Source: Vampirovibrionales bacterium (GTDB lineage: Bacteria > Cyanobacteriota > Vampirovibrionia > Vampirovibrionales > Vampirovibrionaceae). Taken from it: a stretch of DNA of 64,000 nucleotides. Made by a program: the position numbers and the translations under genes. This document shows positions 1-8,466 of the stretch, piece by piece. Numbering within the stretch: position 1 is the stretch's first letter; every line of letters begins with the position of its first letter. The stretch covers positions 299,688 to 363,687 of the forward strand of contig JARXAD010000002.1 in NCBI GenBank assembly GCA_029866025.1, read 5' to 3'. The notes below the pieces were generated by a model. That model had not been told where the DNA came from. It saw nothing but the letters and a program-made list of their open reading frames with translations, and ran no database searches.

Positions 1-629
1 TTAAATTTAATTTTTCCAGCCATGGGCAAACAAATTAGGTTGGCGGCCCCTACCCCGTATACCGTAGCTACGAAGGCAACAGCAATACCGCCCCCCAATT
101 TACTGGGGTCGTTTAGGTTACCCATAACGTGAATAAGCCCCAACACCGCCCCAATAATACCTACGCAGGGGGCTAGCGCTCCAAAATCTTCCAATACTTT
201 GGCACTGTGGCCAATTTCTTCTTCGTACATGCCCAGTTGGGTTTCTAATAAATCACGCAGCAAGTGGGGATCCGTTCCGTCGGTCATCAATTCCATGCCT
301 TTGCGTAAAAAAGGCTCTTGAATTTCTTTAATATCGTTTTGAAGGGCTAAAATGCCTTCTTTACGGGCTTTTTGGGCAATGCCAATCATCATTTTGGCAA
401 TTTCTAAGGGGTTATCTTTACTGGCTAAAAATACCTTTAGGCCCCATTCCATAGAATGTTGCAATTCATCGCCTCGGTGGCACAGCACCACAGCACCCAC
501 GGTGCCAAAAATAACAATCAAAAAAGCTGTCGGCTGAATCAAGGCATCAGGACTCAAACCTTCCAGCACAGCCCCTAATAAAATGGAGCCAATGCCCACT
601 AAGAGACCAATAATCGACGTTAAATCCAT
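1..629 (-). CDS. motA: Flagellar stator protein MotA (3' end cut by window edge)
   Basis: MotA is the proton-channel stator subunit that works with MotB in the inner membrane to drive flagellar rotation. The reverse strand opens with MDLTSIIGLLVGIGSILLGA, a typical MotA first membrane helix. It continues with the cytoplasmic loop (HRGDELQHSMEWGLKVF, the charged segment that contacts FliG) and ends with helices 3-4 (CVGIIGAVLGLIHVMGNL and GGGIAVAFVATVYGVGAANL). About 209 residues are present; the family usually has 250-290, so the C-terminus lies outside the window. ATG at 629 is preceded by AAGGA at 9-nt spacing. motB probably follows beyond the left edge. Confidence 0.93.
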   Translation of the reverse strand, partial: MDLTSIIGLLVGIGSILLGAVLEGLSPDALIQPTAFLIVIFGTVGAVVLCHRGDELQHSMEWGLKVFLASKDNPLEIAKMMIGIAQKARKEGILALQNDIKEIQEPFLRKGMELMTDGTDPHLLRDLLETQLGMYEEEIGHSAKVLEDFGALAPCVGIIGAVLGLIHVMGNLNDPSKLGGGIAVAFVATVYGVGAANLICLPMAGKIKF

Positions 630-783
630 CGTCACGTATCCTTACGGTTAGTACCCAAGGGTGATAAAGCAGCCATACAAAGCAACTTTCACAAAAATCC
701 ATACCAATACCGTGTGTCAAAAACACACCGAATCCGGCCCCCTGATTGTAACGATCCTCTCATGCCGATGGATCAGTTACGCC

Positions 784-2229
784 TTAGGAATACAGCAAGC
801 GACGGAGGTAGGATCGGGCAGGCGTTGGTAAAGCCCCTAAAATACGGGCCAAAAACCCAACGGGGCCGTGCTGCTGCTGTTGGCACACATCGCACTGGCC
901 GCAGGTTAATTGGCTGGGATTAGAAAAGGTTAAGGGCCAATCCATAAAGCGTGCCAAGCTCACCAATCGGCAGCTTTCTTCAGAAAAATACCAGTCTCTA
1001 ACGGCTTCTAAAGCCTGCTGTACGCCTTGACGATAGGACACCGACGCATTGGCCGAAGACCCCTCCGATGAGGAGCGAGGCAGTTGCTGATTTTGGTAAC
1101 GGGTGTCTCGCTGCATGCGCTGCCAGCTATCCGCCAGCCCGTCTTTGGAGTAACACAGGTGCAGCGTCATGCTGGCTTGAGTGGCTGTTTTGGCCGCAGG
1201 TACCGACAAGGCGTCCCACAACACATCACCCAAGTGGGTGGGTAACTCCCACCACAACACGGTGTGAGGTGTGTTGGGATTGGCCCCCCAAAAACGCGTG
1301 GGGTAGCCCACGCTTACCAAGGCGCTTTGAGGGCTGGTCTTTCTCGCCTGCCGAACGATTCGAGGATCCGGTGGCTCCATACCGGGGGGCACCAAGCGCG
1401 CAAATGGGTCTAGCCACACCGGCGTAATACCCAACTGATCCAGCGCAGCCCCCAATCGAAACGCGGTGCTATTATCATCGGCTCGTACCAATACAGAACC
1501 ACTGTCTTGAGAGACCCAATAGCCCAATTGGCTGAACTGCTGATGACGCGTGAGGCACGGATGCACCTGAAAACGGATACTCGCTAATGAAGAACCTTCT
1601 GGAGGCGCGTATTGGCAAAACAGGCCCCCTTCTGCCCCCAATGCATCCAAAATTTGCCAATGCCACCGAGGCCCCATAGGGCCTGTTAACAAACACAGCG
1701 GCGGCAAGGGGTCCATGCGCTGAATGGCATTCACCACCGGTCGGTATCGGCCAGCTGCCTTAAAGCCCGGCACCAAATTTTGAGCATCTTCCACTACCAA
1801 CAGGGTTAAGGGTAACCTTGCCAACGCTGCCAAAAACCGTACCGAGGCAAAAGATTCCGGCGTGGTAAGCAACAGTTTTACCCGGTTTTGATTGAGGTTC
1901 TCATACACCGCCCGTTGCTGATGAGGCATGAGTCCTTCATGAAGCAGCGTTACTTCAGGCTCTTCAAAACCACTCAGGCGCAAAATGTCCATATTCAATT
2001 CAAGCTGGGCTTCATCCAAACATACCGAAACCACCAAGCCCCGCCAATTGAGGGCTGTAAAAGCATACAGAGAGAGTTGCGACACATGGGGTGGAAACCC
2101 TCCCACCAGGGGAAGCTTCTGCTCGAGAGACTCTAACAGGCAGGCCTGAAACGCCTCCGCCGAGGGGATAAGGCGAGGCGTAATGGAAGGTGGTTCGGTA
2201 ACAGAAGGTAAAGAAGGCATTGCCTTCAT
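784..2229 (-). CDS. Degenerate RecQ-like helicase, catalytic motifs lost
   Basis: The layout is that of RecQ DNA helicases but the ATPase motifs are absent. KLLLTTPESF matches the RecQ KLLYVTPERL block. LLVVEDAQNL sits where the DEAH Walker B box should be, GRYRPVV where the FRPEY block is, and LLTGPMG where motif III (TATA) is. The Walker A position reads LVGGFPPHVSQ, with no GKS/GKT. The C-terminus keeps the RecQ zinc module: CRLVSLARFMDW, then CGQCDVC. It probably cannot hydrolyse ATP and may be a structural or DNA-binding relative (inference). The start is uncertain: ATG 2229 (or 2220) is taken because a TTG further upstream at 2307 would overlap the divergent aroA gene. No strong ribosome site precedes either ATG. 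Confidence 0.75.
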   Translation of the reverse strand: MKAMPSLPSVTEPPSITPRLIPSAEAFQACLLESLEQKLPLVGGFPPHVSQLSLYAFTALNWRGLVVSVCLDEAQLELNMDILRLSGFEEPEVTLLHEGLMPHQQRAVYENLNQNRVKLLLTTPESFASVRFLAALARLPLTLLVVEDAQNLVPGFKAAGRYRPVVNAIQRMDPLPPLCLLTGPMGPRWHWQILDALGAEGGLFCQYAPPEGSSLASIRFQVHPCLTRHQQFSQLGYWVSQDSGSVLVRADDNSTAFRLGAALDQLGITPVWLDPFARLVPPGMEPPDPRIVRQARKTSPQSALVSVGYPTRFWGANPNTPHTVLWWELPTHLGDVLWDALSVPAAKTATQASMTLHLCYSKDGLADSWQRMQRDTRYQNQQLPRSSSEGSSANASVSYRQGVQQALEAVRDWYFSEESCRLVSLARFMDWPLTFSNPSQLTCGQCDVCQQQQHGPVGFLARILGALPTPARSYLRRLLYS

Positions 2230-2277
2230 TATAGAATTGAGGAGCTTAAAAAGGGCGTTTCTTGAGAAAGATATTCC

Positions 2278-3663
2278 GTGGTAATTTCTCCCCTCCCTCA
2301 CGAACAAGACCTAGTAGCATTGCCTAATCCCCAGCCTTTAAAGGGCACCCTCAGCGTACCTGGGGATAAATCACTGGGGCACCGGGCATGGATGGCTACC
2401 TTACTGCGCCCTGGCACCTACACCTTGTACAACGTGCCCAACAATGCGGATGTAACCGCTACGCGTGAGTGCATGACGGCCTTGGGGTTGGATGTAACCC
2501 CTGTTAACGAAACCGATTGGCAGGTTACTAGCCCTACAGCCTTAGGCACACCCGCACACCCACTGGATTGTAAAAATGCAGGAACCGCCATGCGTTTATT
2601 GGCAGGCCTATTGTCAGGGCTCAACATTCCCGCCACCTTGGTAGGCGATGTTTCTCTGAGCAGCCGCCCTATGGATCGGATTCTCACCCCGCTCCAGCGT
2701 ATGGGGGCCAACATTACGGGGCAAGCCCACCCGTCCAAACCCAACGTCACGGTAGCACCCCTTCAGATTCACCCTCAAATAGCCCCGTTAACGGGAATTT
2801 CCTATACGCTACCCATGCCATCAGCCCAAGTGAAGTCTGCCATTTTAATGGCAGGGTTGTTTGCCCAAGGCACAACAACGGTTATGGAGCCCATTCCCAG
2901 CCGCGACCACACCGAACGACTGTTTCAATCCCTAGGGCTGCCGCTAACCACGGAAGGTTCTACCATTACCGTTCAAGGAGGATGGCAGCGGCCCGCGTTG
3001 GAAGCACCCTTAGCTCTCACTGTTCCCGGCGATCCATCCTCTGCGGCTTTTATACTGGGGGCTGCGGCGCTGATTCCTGGCTCCATCATTACTTTAGAAA
3101 ACGTGCTCCTTAATCCCACCCGTTTGGGTTGGGTCAAGGTCTTTCGTCAGTGGGGGGTACCCATTAAAATCCAGGAAACTGGCACCAGCATGGGAGAAAC
3201 ATTAGGCAGTTTAAGCCTTTCCTGGGATAAGGAATCGTCAACCGATCGGTTAAAAGGAGACGTTACCCTCACCGACTCAGATATTCCGGCACTCATTGAT
3301 GAATTGCCATTGTTGGCCATTGTGGCACAACGGGTGCAAGGCACGTTTACGGTAGGCGGCGCCGAAGAGCTTCGTCACAAAGAAAGTGACCGCATTGCCT
3401 TATTGCAATCGGCTCTCAGGGCTGTGGGTGGCAACATGACCCCCCTTGCCGATGGCTTTATTATTGAAGGTGACCCGCAACGGATGTTTTTTGCTCCTAC
3501 CGCCGCTATTTCGACGGGACACGATCATCGCATTGCCTTGAGTATGCGAGTCTTAAATACCGCTGCAGACCCAAACATTTATTGGCCCTTGGACAATACG
3601 GAGTGCATGGCCGTCTCCTTTCCCAAATTTGATACTGTATTAGCCCAGCTACAACAGCCTTAG
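2278..3663 (+). CDS. aroA: 3-phosphoshikimate 1-carboxyvinyltransferase (EPSP synthase)
   Basis: EPSP synthase joins shikimate-3-phosphate and phosphoenolpyruvate in the chorismate pathway. Visible motifs in order: PGDKSLGHRAW (residues 28-38, the PEP/S3P lysine), the NAGTAMRLLAG loop (100-110), RPMDRI, PSAQVKSAILMAG, VPGDPSSAAFILGA, IDELPLLAIVA, RHKESDRI and DHRIALSMRV. Length 461 aa is normal to slightly long. Residue 99 is Lys where nearly all homologues have Gly (LDCKN instead of LDxGN). The start is GTG at 2278 with only a weak GAGAAAG upstream. It diverges from the RecQ-like gene; the intergenic region is under 50 bp and must hold both promoters. plsC follows 20 bp downstream, probably co-transcribed. 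Confidence 0.95.
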   Translation: MVISPLPHEQDLVALPNPQPLKGTLSVPGDKSLGHRAWMATLLRPGTYTLYNVPNNADVTATRECMTALGLDVTPVNETDWQVTSPTALGTPAHPLDCKNAGTAMRLLAGLLSGLNIPATLVGDVSLSSRPMDRILTPLQRMGANITGQAHPSKPNVTVAPLQIHPQIAPLTGISYTLPMPSAQVKSAILMAGLFAQGTTTVMEPIPSRDHTERLFQSLGLPLTTEGSTITVQGGWQRPALEAPLALTVPGDPSSAAFILGAAALIPGSIITLENVLLNPTRLGWVKVFRQWGVPIKIQETGTSMGETLGSLSLSWDKESSTDRLKGDVTLTDSDIPALIDELPLLAIVAQRVQGTFTVGGAEELRHKESDRIALLQSALRAVGGNMTPLADGFIIEGDPQRMFFAPTAAISTGHDHRIALSMRVLNTAADPNIYWPLDNTECMAVSFPKFDTVLAQLQQP

Positions 3664-3683
3664 CCTTTACCACTGGAGAGTTT

Positions 3684-4403
3684 ATGGAACCCACCACACT
3701 GAACACCCCAGAACCAACCGTTGTACCATCCCCCTCCAAAGACCCTCCTTCTGAGAAAACAGGAGTAACCCCCTTTGTACGCCACATTGATGACTATAAA
3801 AAGGGGTTCTCATCAGCACTCCGGGCCTTTATCTACCAGGCGGCCCGAAACGGCCTGTTTTTACTGTTGATCGTCCTCAAACAATTCAAATTGGCTGGGC
3901 GAGAGCACATCCCCACCGACAACACCCCCTTTATTGTGGTGGCCAACCACGTTAGCAATTGGGACCCCCCTGTGGTGGGCTGCGTGTTGCGCGGCCACCG
4001 AAACGTGGCTTTTATGGCCAAACAAGAACTCATGACCCCCAGCCACTGGCTAAATGCCGCTTTTAACTGGGTGGGCACCATCCCTGTGGATCGCGATTCG
4101 GTTTCCGTAACTACCCTGCGGGTGGCCAAGCAAGTGGCGTTACTACCCAATTGGGTGTTGGGGGTGTTCCCTGAGGGGCACCGAAACATAGACGGCACCG
4201 CCAAACCCAAAAAAGGGGCTGCCTTTATGGCTCGAATGACAGGCTGTGCCATTTTACCCATTGGTATTGCCTACACACCTCAAGGGGCTCGGGCCCAAGT
4301 GGGGCCCATTATCCCTGTTACCAAAGATGCTGACTTGGACACCCTCACCGAACACCTGATGAACACCTTACACACCCTCAAAACTCAAGCCGAAGGTCTG
4401 TAA
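3684..4403 (+). CDS. plsC: 1-acyl-sn-glycerol-3-phosphate acyltransferase (PlsC family)
   Basis: Acylates lysophosphatidate to phosphatidate at the inner membrane in phospholipid synthesis. The catalytic NHx4D box is clear (ANHVSNWDPP, residues ~90-99), and the glycerophosphate-binding FPEGHRN block follows at ~160-166. One hydrophobic segment (NGLFLLLIVLKQF) precedes the catalytic box. Residues 1-35 are a Pro/Thr/Ser-rich extension before the domain. Length 239 aa is usual for the family. It starts 20 bp after aroA. The enzyme class is sure; the exact acyl acceptor is inferred from the family. Confidence 0.9.
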   Translation: MEPTTLNTPEPTVVPSPSKDPPSEKTGVTPFVRHIDDYKKGFSSALRAFIYQAARNGLFLLLIVLKQFKLAGREHIPTDNTPFIVVANHVSNWDPPVVGCVLRGHRNVAFMAKQELMTPSHWLNAAFNWVGTIPVDRDSVSVTTLRVAKQVALLPNWVLGVFPEGHRNIDGTAKPKKGAAFMARMTGCAILPIGIAYTPQGARAQVGPIIPVTKDADLDTLTEHLMNTLHTLKTQAEGL

Positions 4404-4441
4404 GGCCTTTTTGAAAAAGTTAACGCCCTTGTGGTTACAGG

Positions 4442-4452
4442 TTTGTTACAAA
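4442..4452. promoter_or_regulatory. TTTGTTACAAA palindromic motif, copy 1
   Basis: Intergenic copy of the recurrent TTGTWACAA palindrome, 174 bp before the start of the Gln-rich gene at 4626. It could be a regulator site or an extended -10-like element; nothing in the sequence decides between these. Confidence 0.4.
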
Positions 4453-4625
4453 TTCTCTGTCTCCTGTCACAAAACATAGGGTAATGGGTTTTATGCAATC
4501 AGCAGGCTTAGCAGGGTTATTTACACCACATCTCGTATGGACGCACCCAAAAATCGTATTGCTGGCTGGTTAAAACCCTTTTTTGTATTCAGAAGAGACA
4601 CCTAAGAGAGCACCACACCCTATTT

Positions 4626-6860
4626 ATGGGCCAAACTGCCACCACCTTACCCGCGCAACCGCGCAGTACCTATGCACCCAATGGGGCAGGCTTAAGTGTG
4701 GCCTCGTCGCTACCGGTTGCAGGCATTCCATTATCGCCTCAGCAAGCGTTGTTGGCCAAGGCACTCATTCAAGCACAGCAAAAAAAACAGCAACAGCTTC
4801 AACAACAAGCGCAGCAACAAACCATTCAACAAGCGTTGCAAGCCCCCACCATGGATTACACGGACCAACAACGCATCCGTCCAGCCAGCATTCCATCCGC
4901 CAGCTTTTGGCAAAACCCCACCTTTCAAGCTCGCAATGCCGGTTTTGTGCGCCTTGTTAAAAAATCCGTAGCTACGGCACCGTCCAACGCCCTAGAGCCC
5001 GGCGAACAACAACAAACCATGGTGCATACCTTGTTCCAACGCTTTGATAAAGCAGGGCAAGAGTACCTAAAAACTCTGCTGACCAATGGTAAGCTACTTC
5101 AACGCAGCGGCGGCGAAGATCAACATTCCATGCTGTATCATTTGTACGCCATGGCCACCACCCCCCGCCTCAATGGCATGGATGGCGTTCGTGCCGCCCA
5201 AGACACCGCCCGCATTGTGGCCGAACCCGAAAAAATTGTTCAAACCTTTGTCAAGTTGCTGCCTCAAGACCAACAAGACCTGTTGCGCCGCTACAACTTG
5301 CACCCTAGCGATTTACCCGAAGGCCAAACGGGCATCACCCTGCAGCAGCTTCAAAATGCCTTTAGCGCCGATTGTGTACCTGCCAGCATTATGGTGCGTC
5401 AGGCCCTGCAACACCCCGATGAGTTGGCCCGACAGATTAATGAACTAACTGGCTTAGGCTATTTTTACGAAACCGTCCGCGATTGGGAAATTTGGCCCAA
5501 AGAGCCAGGCAAAGCCGACGAAATTTTTAAAGAATGGAACTGGAATTCCGTTCCGCTAGGCACCGATGCCAGTGGCAGTAAGGTGTATCGAGTCAAATTT
5601 GAAATGCCCGAATCCGTGACCTTGCGGACAGAAGCCGCCCATAAGCGCAACAACCCCGGCAATGAAGAATCCCCCATTGAAAGCGCTTATCAGGGCACTT
5701 TGGCCCATCAAGGCAGTGGTAAACGTTACAACGGTTTATTGGCGTTGCGTTGGGATGCTAGTAATCAGTTATCCCCTGGCCTCAACGACGTAGAAAAAAC
5801 CGTGCTGGAAAGCGCCATTGAGGACGGCAAAGCCATTCGATCCATTCCTTACATGGTGGCCACCGGCCGCTGGGAAGACATGAAAGCAGGCAATACCCAA
5901 GACAGCTTCCTGTTTGGCTACACCACTCGTTTTGAAGATACCTTGGCCCAACTAACCATGGCCTTGGGCATGGGCTGGGTGCCCACCATTGGCTTTATTG
6001 AAACCGATGGCAGTGGCAAGGTGATGATGGGCCACGAAATTAACTTGGTAGATTATGCCGTAAAAGGCAACGAGGTGTATTTTAAAACCACCGATACTGA
6101 CGATAACAATCCTGCGTACGTGTGGCGCAGCGCCAAAGAATTGATTCCCAAACTGCACCATGTCGGTTATCCGGCTGGCTTTGCCCAGCGTATTCAACAA
6201 GATTTGGACAGCCGTAAGGGCCAGTACATGCGCCCGGATGCCAGCGATAAAAAATTCTTTAACCCTATTGTCGTCTCCCAATCGGAACCCATGGATGGCT
6301 GGCAAGACATGATTTGGGATCGTCCCCCCGAAGCCGAACTGGTGCCTGAACCAGCACCAGCGGTACCCGCCCCAACGCCAATACCTACTACCGTTTACGC
6401 TACCCCACCACGCATCGAGGATCACCTCGTCCCCGAACGTATGGCTTATCCTACAATGCCCGCACCTTCGCAACCCGCTGTTCCCATTACACAGCCGGCC
6501 GATGTGCGTACGGTGCTACAACCCATTATTATGCCTGTGTTTATGCCGCCCAGCTATCAACAACCCTATCAACATTACTACCAGCAACCTTTCCAAACGG
6601 CTTATACCAATCGGACTCAAACCGCTCCACAGTTCAGGCCCTCTTTTACCCCCGTACCCTCCTTTGTTGCACCGAAAAACGTAGCCGTATGGCCCCAAAC
6701 GCAACCGCAGCCGCCGCAACAGTTCCAACAACCACCCATGGTACCCAACACCAACAACACAACCAGCCTGTTTATTCCCATGGCCGATATCCCCAACCCC
6801 CAACAACTTCTTCAGCAACAACTGGCGCAACAAGCCCTACAACCCACTCGAACCAATTAA
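4626..6860 (+). CDS. Gln-rich protein with possible C39/papain-like cysteine peptidase motifs
   Basis: No confident family assignment. Residues 35-75 are Gln-rich (QQKKQQQLQQQAQQQ) and encoded partly by an A8 tract (4780-4787). Residues 130-550 look globular. DCVPASIMVRQ around Cys250 resembles the catalytic-Cys block CGPAS..M of C39-like peptidases, and GHEINLVDY around His470, followed by an Asp-rich stretch (KTTDTDDNNP, ~487-496), resembles the His/Asp part. The ~220-residue Cys-His distance is longer than usual, so the match is tentative. Residues 560-744 are a low-complexity Pro/Gln/Tyr tail. There is no clear signal peptide. The ATG has a weak upstream AAGAGAG. A rho-independent terminator follows at 6951. 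It may be a lineage-specific effector or surface protein (inference). Confidence 0.6.
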   Translation: MGQTATTLPAQPRSTYAPNGAGLSVASSLPVAGIPLSPQQALLAKALIQAQQKKQQQLQQQAQQQTIQQALQAPTMDYTDQQRIRPASIPSASFWQNPTFQARNAGFVRLVKKSVATAPSNALEPGEQQQTMVHTLFQRFDKAGQEYLKTLLTNGKLLQRSGGEDQHSMLYHLYAMATTPRLNGMDGVRAAQDTARIVAEPEKIVQTFVKLLPQDQQDLLRRYNLHPSDLPEGQTGITLQQLQNAFSADCVPASIMVRQALQHPDELARQINELTGLGYFYETVRDWEIWPKEPGKADEIFKEWNWNSVPLGTDASGSKVYRVKFEMPESVTLRTEAAHKRNNPGNEESPIESAYQGTLAHQGSGKRYNGLLALRWDASNQLSPGLNDVEKTVLESAIEDGKAIRSIPYMVATGRWEDMKAGNTQDSFLFGYTTRFEDTLAQLTMALGMGWVPTIGFIETDGSGKVMMGHEINLVDYAVKGNEVYFKTTDTDDNNPAYVWRSAKELIPKLHHVGYPAGFAQRIQQDLDSRKGQYMRPDASDKKFFNPIVVSQSEPMDGWQDMIWDRPPEAELVPEPAPAVPAPTPIPTTVYATPPRIEDHLVPERMAYPTMPAPSQPAVPITQPADVRTVLQPIIMPVFMPPSYQQPYQHYYQQPFQTAYTNRTQTAPQFRPSFTPVPSFVAPKNVAVWPQTQPQPPQQFQQPPMVPNTNNTTSLFIPMADIPNPQQLLQQQLAQQALQPTRTN

Positions 6861-6903
6861 TCCCTTTCAAAATTTCTTATTCCCTCCTACATTCCCTCTA
6901 TGC

Positions 6904-6942
6904 GGGGTTGAACGCCACGGTCCATCTGTCGGCCTCAACCCC
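6904..6942 (+). other. Inverted repeat GGGGTTGA ... TCAACCCC
   Basis: 8-bp arms (6904-6911 and 6935-6942) around a 23-nt loop, followed by TTTTCCTT. It lies just after the 744-aa gene and could act as a first, weak terminator before the compact hairpin at 6951. Confidence 0.4.
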
Positions 6943-6950
6943 TTTTCCTT

Positions 6951-6970
6951 AGAGGCCAAAGGCCTCTTTT
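6951..6970 (+). terminator. Rho-independent terminator after the Gln-rich gene
   Basis: AGAGGCC AAA GGCCTCT followed by TTT: a 7-bp stem with a 3-nt loop, about 90 bp after the stop codon at 6860. Confidence 0.75.
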
Positions 6971-7048
6971 ACAACTTGGTCCTTGCGTCAACGCCAATCA
7001 TTGCTGGAAGTTGACGTAAGATTGAACTGGAAAAACCGCCCTTGATTA

Positions 7049-7076
7049 GCGCTTTAGTGGCGGCGCTTTAGTGGTG
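7049..7076. repeat. Tandem 14-bp repeat GCGCTTTAGTGGYG
   Basis: Two adjacent copies (7049-7062 and 7063-7076) that differ at one base. They lie between the Gln-rich gene and the convergent TPR-like gene. The rest of 6971-7093 shows no gene. Confidence 0.6.
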
Positions 7077-7093
7077 GCGCCTTGCTTAAGTTA

Positions 7094-8263
7094 TTAAGCC
7101 AAGCTTGCTTGGCGGGCCGCCAAATGCAACGACGCCTCCGTATCGCCCAAGCGGTGGGCAGCTTGCAGCCCTTTGTTTAGGGCTTTTAGCGTGAGGTTGG
7201 GCTTGTTCAACGCTTCGTAGCCTGCGGCCATGTTGGCGTAAATATCAGGCAGCTGGGTTTTATCCCCCACAATAGCCCACGAGCGCGCGGTTTTCCACGC
7301 TTGCACGGCCTCTTTTGGGGTCGTATCCGGCTGACGATGCAACCAACACCCGTAGTTATTGGCCACCTGTGCTAGGTGTCGCGCTATTTTAGAGGCGTCG
7401 GGGGTGTTTTTCGCTGCATCATAAGCCTGTTGGCCCCATTGAAGCGCCTGAGGATACGCCGTGTTTAAGGCGTCATTATTGTTTTGGGTTTCGTACACGC
7501 GCACCAAGGCACGCCAGCCACGGGCAGCCTCCGCTGGAGTATTCGCGTTTTCCACCCAGTTTTTTAGTAATGGCGTGGCCTTTTGCCACTGTTGTTGCTT
7601 GAGTAGTGCCTTAATGGGCTCCCACTGATTGTTCGAAGCTTCTTTCGCCAAATCAGAAACCACTGCTGGAGAGGAAGGCACTTCACGTTCTTGTGACGAT
7701 TCATCCCCAACGGGCGCAGCGCCACCGCTGGCAATAGATTCCACATCCAGCGTGGCATCGTGGTACTGGACGGGCTGTAACAGCAGTGCTTCTACCCAAT
7801 CCCTTACCACGCGAGACGGCTGTTTAAGGGTGGTGGTGATAAAGCGGTCCATCACCGTACCCACGCTTTTTAGGGCTTCGCGAATGAGGGACCGAGACGG
7901 ATTAGCTTCTGTGGCTTGGTGGGCAATGGCTCCTAAGTAAAGCTTTACCGCTTGGCGCGTGGGGTCATCCACGCCCAGCGCGTCCATAGTGCTGGTCACA
8001 TCTTTGAGAATATCTTTAATGCCAATGGTTTCAGGCGTGGCGGCTCCGGCCTGTTTTTGCACACTAGCCAAAGAATTGGTGACCGGCGCTGCCCCACCTG
8101 TTGTGGGTTGAACGGCCACAGCCTGCTGAGAGGCTGTAACCGCCGGTGGATTTTCCGCAGCGGCTCCCGTGGCGCTGTTTTCTGTGGCGCCTTTTCGCTT
8201 GCCCTGGCGCCAATTAACGGGGCCATTGCTGCCATACCAATACGGACGAATGTGATCCACCAT
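7094..8263 (-). CDS. TPR-like repeat protein of unknown function
   Basis: Residues 1-75 are low-complexity Ala/Thr/Pro-rich. From about residue 210 the protein is helical with TPR spacing, e.g. WQKATPLLKNWVENANT, EAARGWRALVRVYETQ, and the last pair IYANMAAGYEALNKPNLTLK / ALNKGLQAAHRLGDTEAS. TPR modules mediate protein-protein contacts. There is no signal peptide. The start ATG at 8263 is preceded by a CCCCC run and only a weak GGA. Its N-terminus contains WYGSNG, loosely like the YFGNN motif seen in other proteins here. The next gene upstream on the same strand (8467-9546) also encodes a TPR-type protein, which suggests a shared role. Confidence 0.6.
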   Translation of the reverse strand: MVDHIRPYWYGSNGPVNWRQGKRKGATENSATGAAAENPPAVTASQQAVAVQPTTGGAAPVTNSLASVQKQAGAATPETIGIKDILKDVTSTMDALGVDDPTRQAVKLYLGAIAHQATEANPSRSLIREALKSVGTVMDRFITTTLKQPSRVVRDWVEALLLQPVQYHDATLDVESIASGGAAPVGDESSQEREVPSSPAVVSDLAKEASNNQWEPIKALLKQQQWQKATPLLKNWVENANTPAEAARGWRALVRVYETQNNNDALNTAYPQALQWGQQAYDAAKNTPDASKIARHLAQVANNYGCWLHRQPDTTPKEAVQAWKTARSWAIVGDKTQLPDIYANMAAGYEALNKPNLTLKALNKGLQAAHRLGDTEASLHLAARQASLA

Positions 8264-8394
8264 GGGGGAAATTCCGCGCTACCTGCCACAAATACGACGT
8301 TACCCCCGTGGGTTCGGGGCCATATGTTTAGGCATCGTTGGGTATAAGGCCTTGCAACAGAGGAGATGCCCCCAAGTTCCCCCACCCGCAGGAG

Positions 8395-8413
8395 ACCCCC
8401 AAAGGGGGTTTTA
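8395..8413 (+). terminator. Hairpin ACCCCC AAA GGGGGT with T-run on the + strand
   Basis: A compact 6-bp stem with a 3-nt loop followed by TTTT on the + strand. No + strand gene is evident upstream; on the - strand it has no U tract and lies ~130 bp upstream of the TPR-like gene. It may end an antisense or small RNA, or be a leader hairpin. A 23-codon frame (8366-8437, preceded by GAGGAG with no spacing) runs through it and is not convincing as a gene. Confidence 0.4.
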
Positions 8414-8422
8414 AAGTGGGGC

Positions 8423-8432
8423 TTTGTAACAG
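8423..8432. promoter_or_regulatory. TTTGTAACAG, near-match to TTGTWACAA
   Basis: One-mismatch copy of the recurrent palindrome. Read on the - strand it is TGTTACAAAG, 160 bp upstream of the TPR-like gene start at 8263. Confidence 0.3.
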
Positions 8433-8466
8433 GGTAATGAGCAGGAAGCTGACCGCAATCATTGGT

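Noticed and set aside
6988-7017. Outward repeat TGCGTCAAC ... GTTGACGTA near the palindrome motif
   Set aside because: The arms face the opposite way from the GTTGACGTTAACGTCAAC copies and the spacer is unlike; probably chance.
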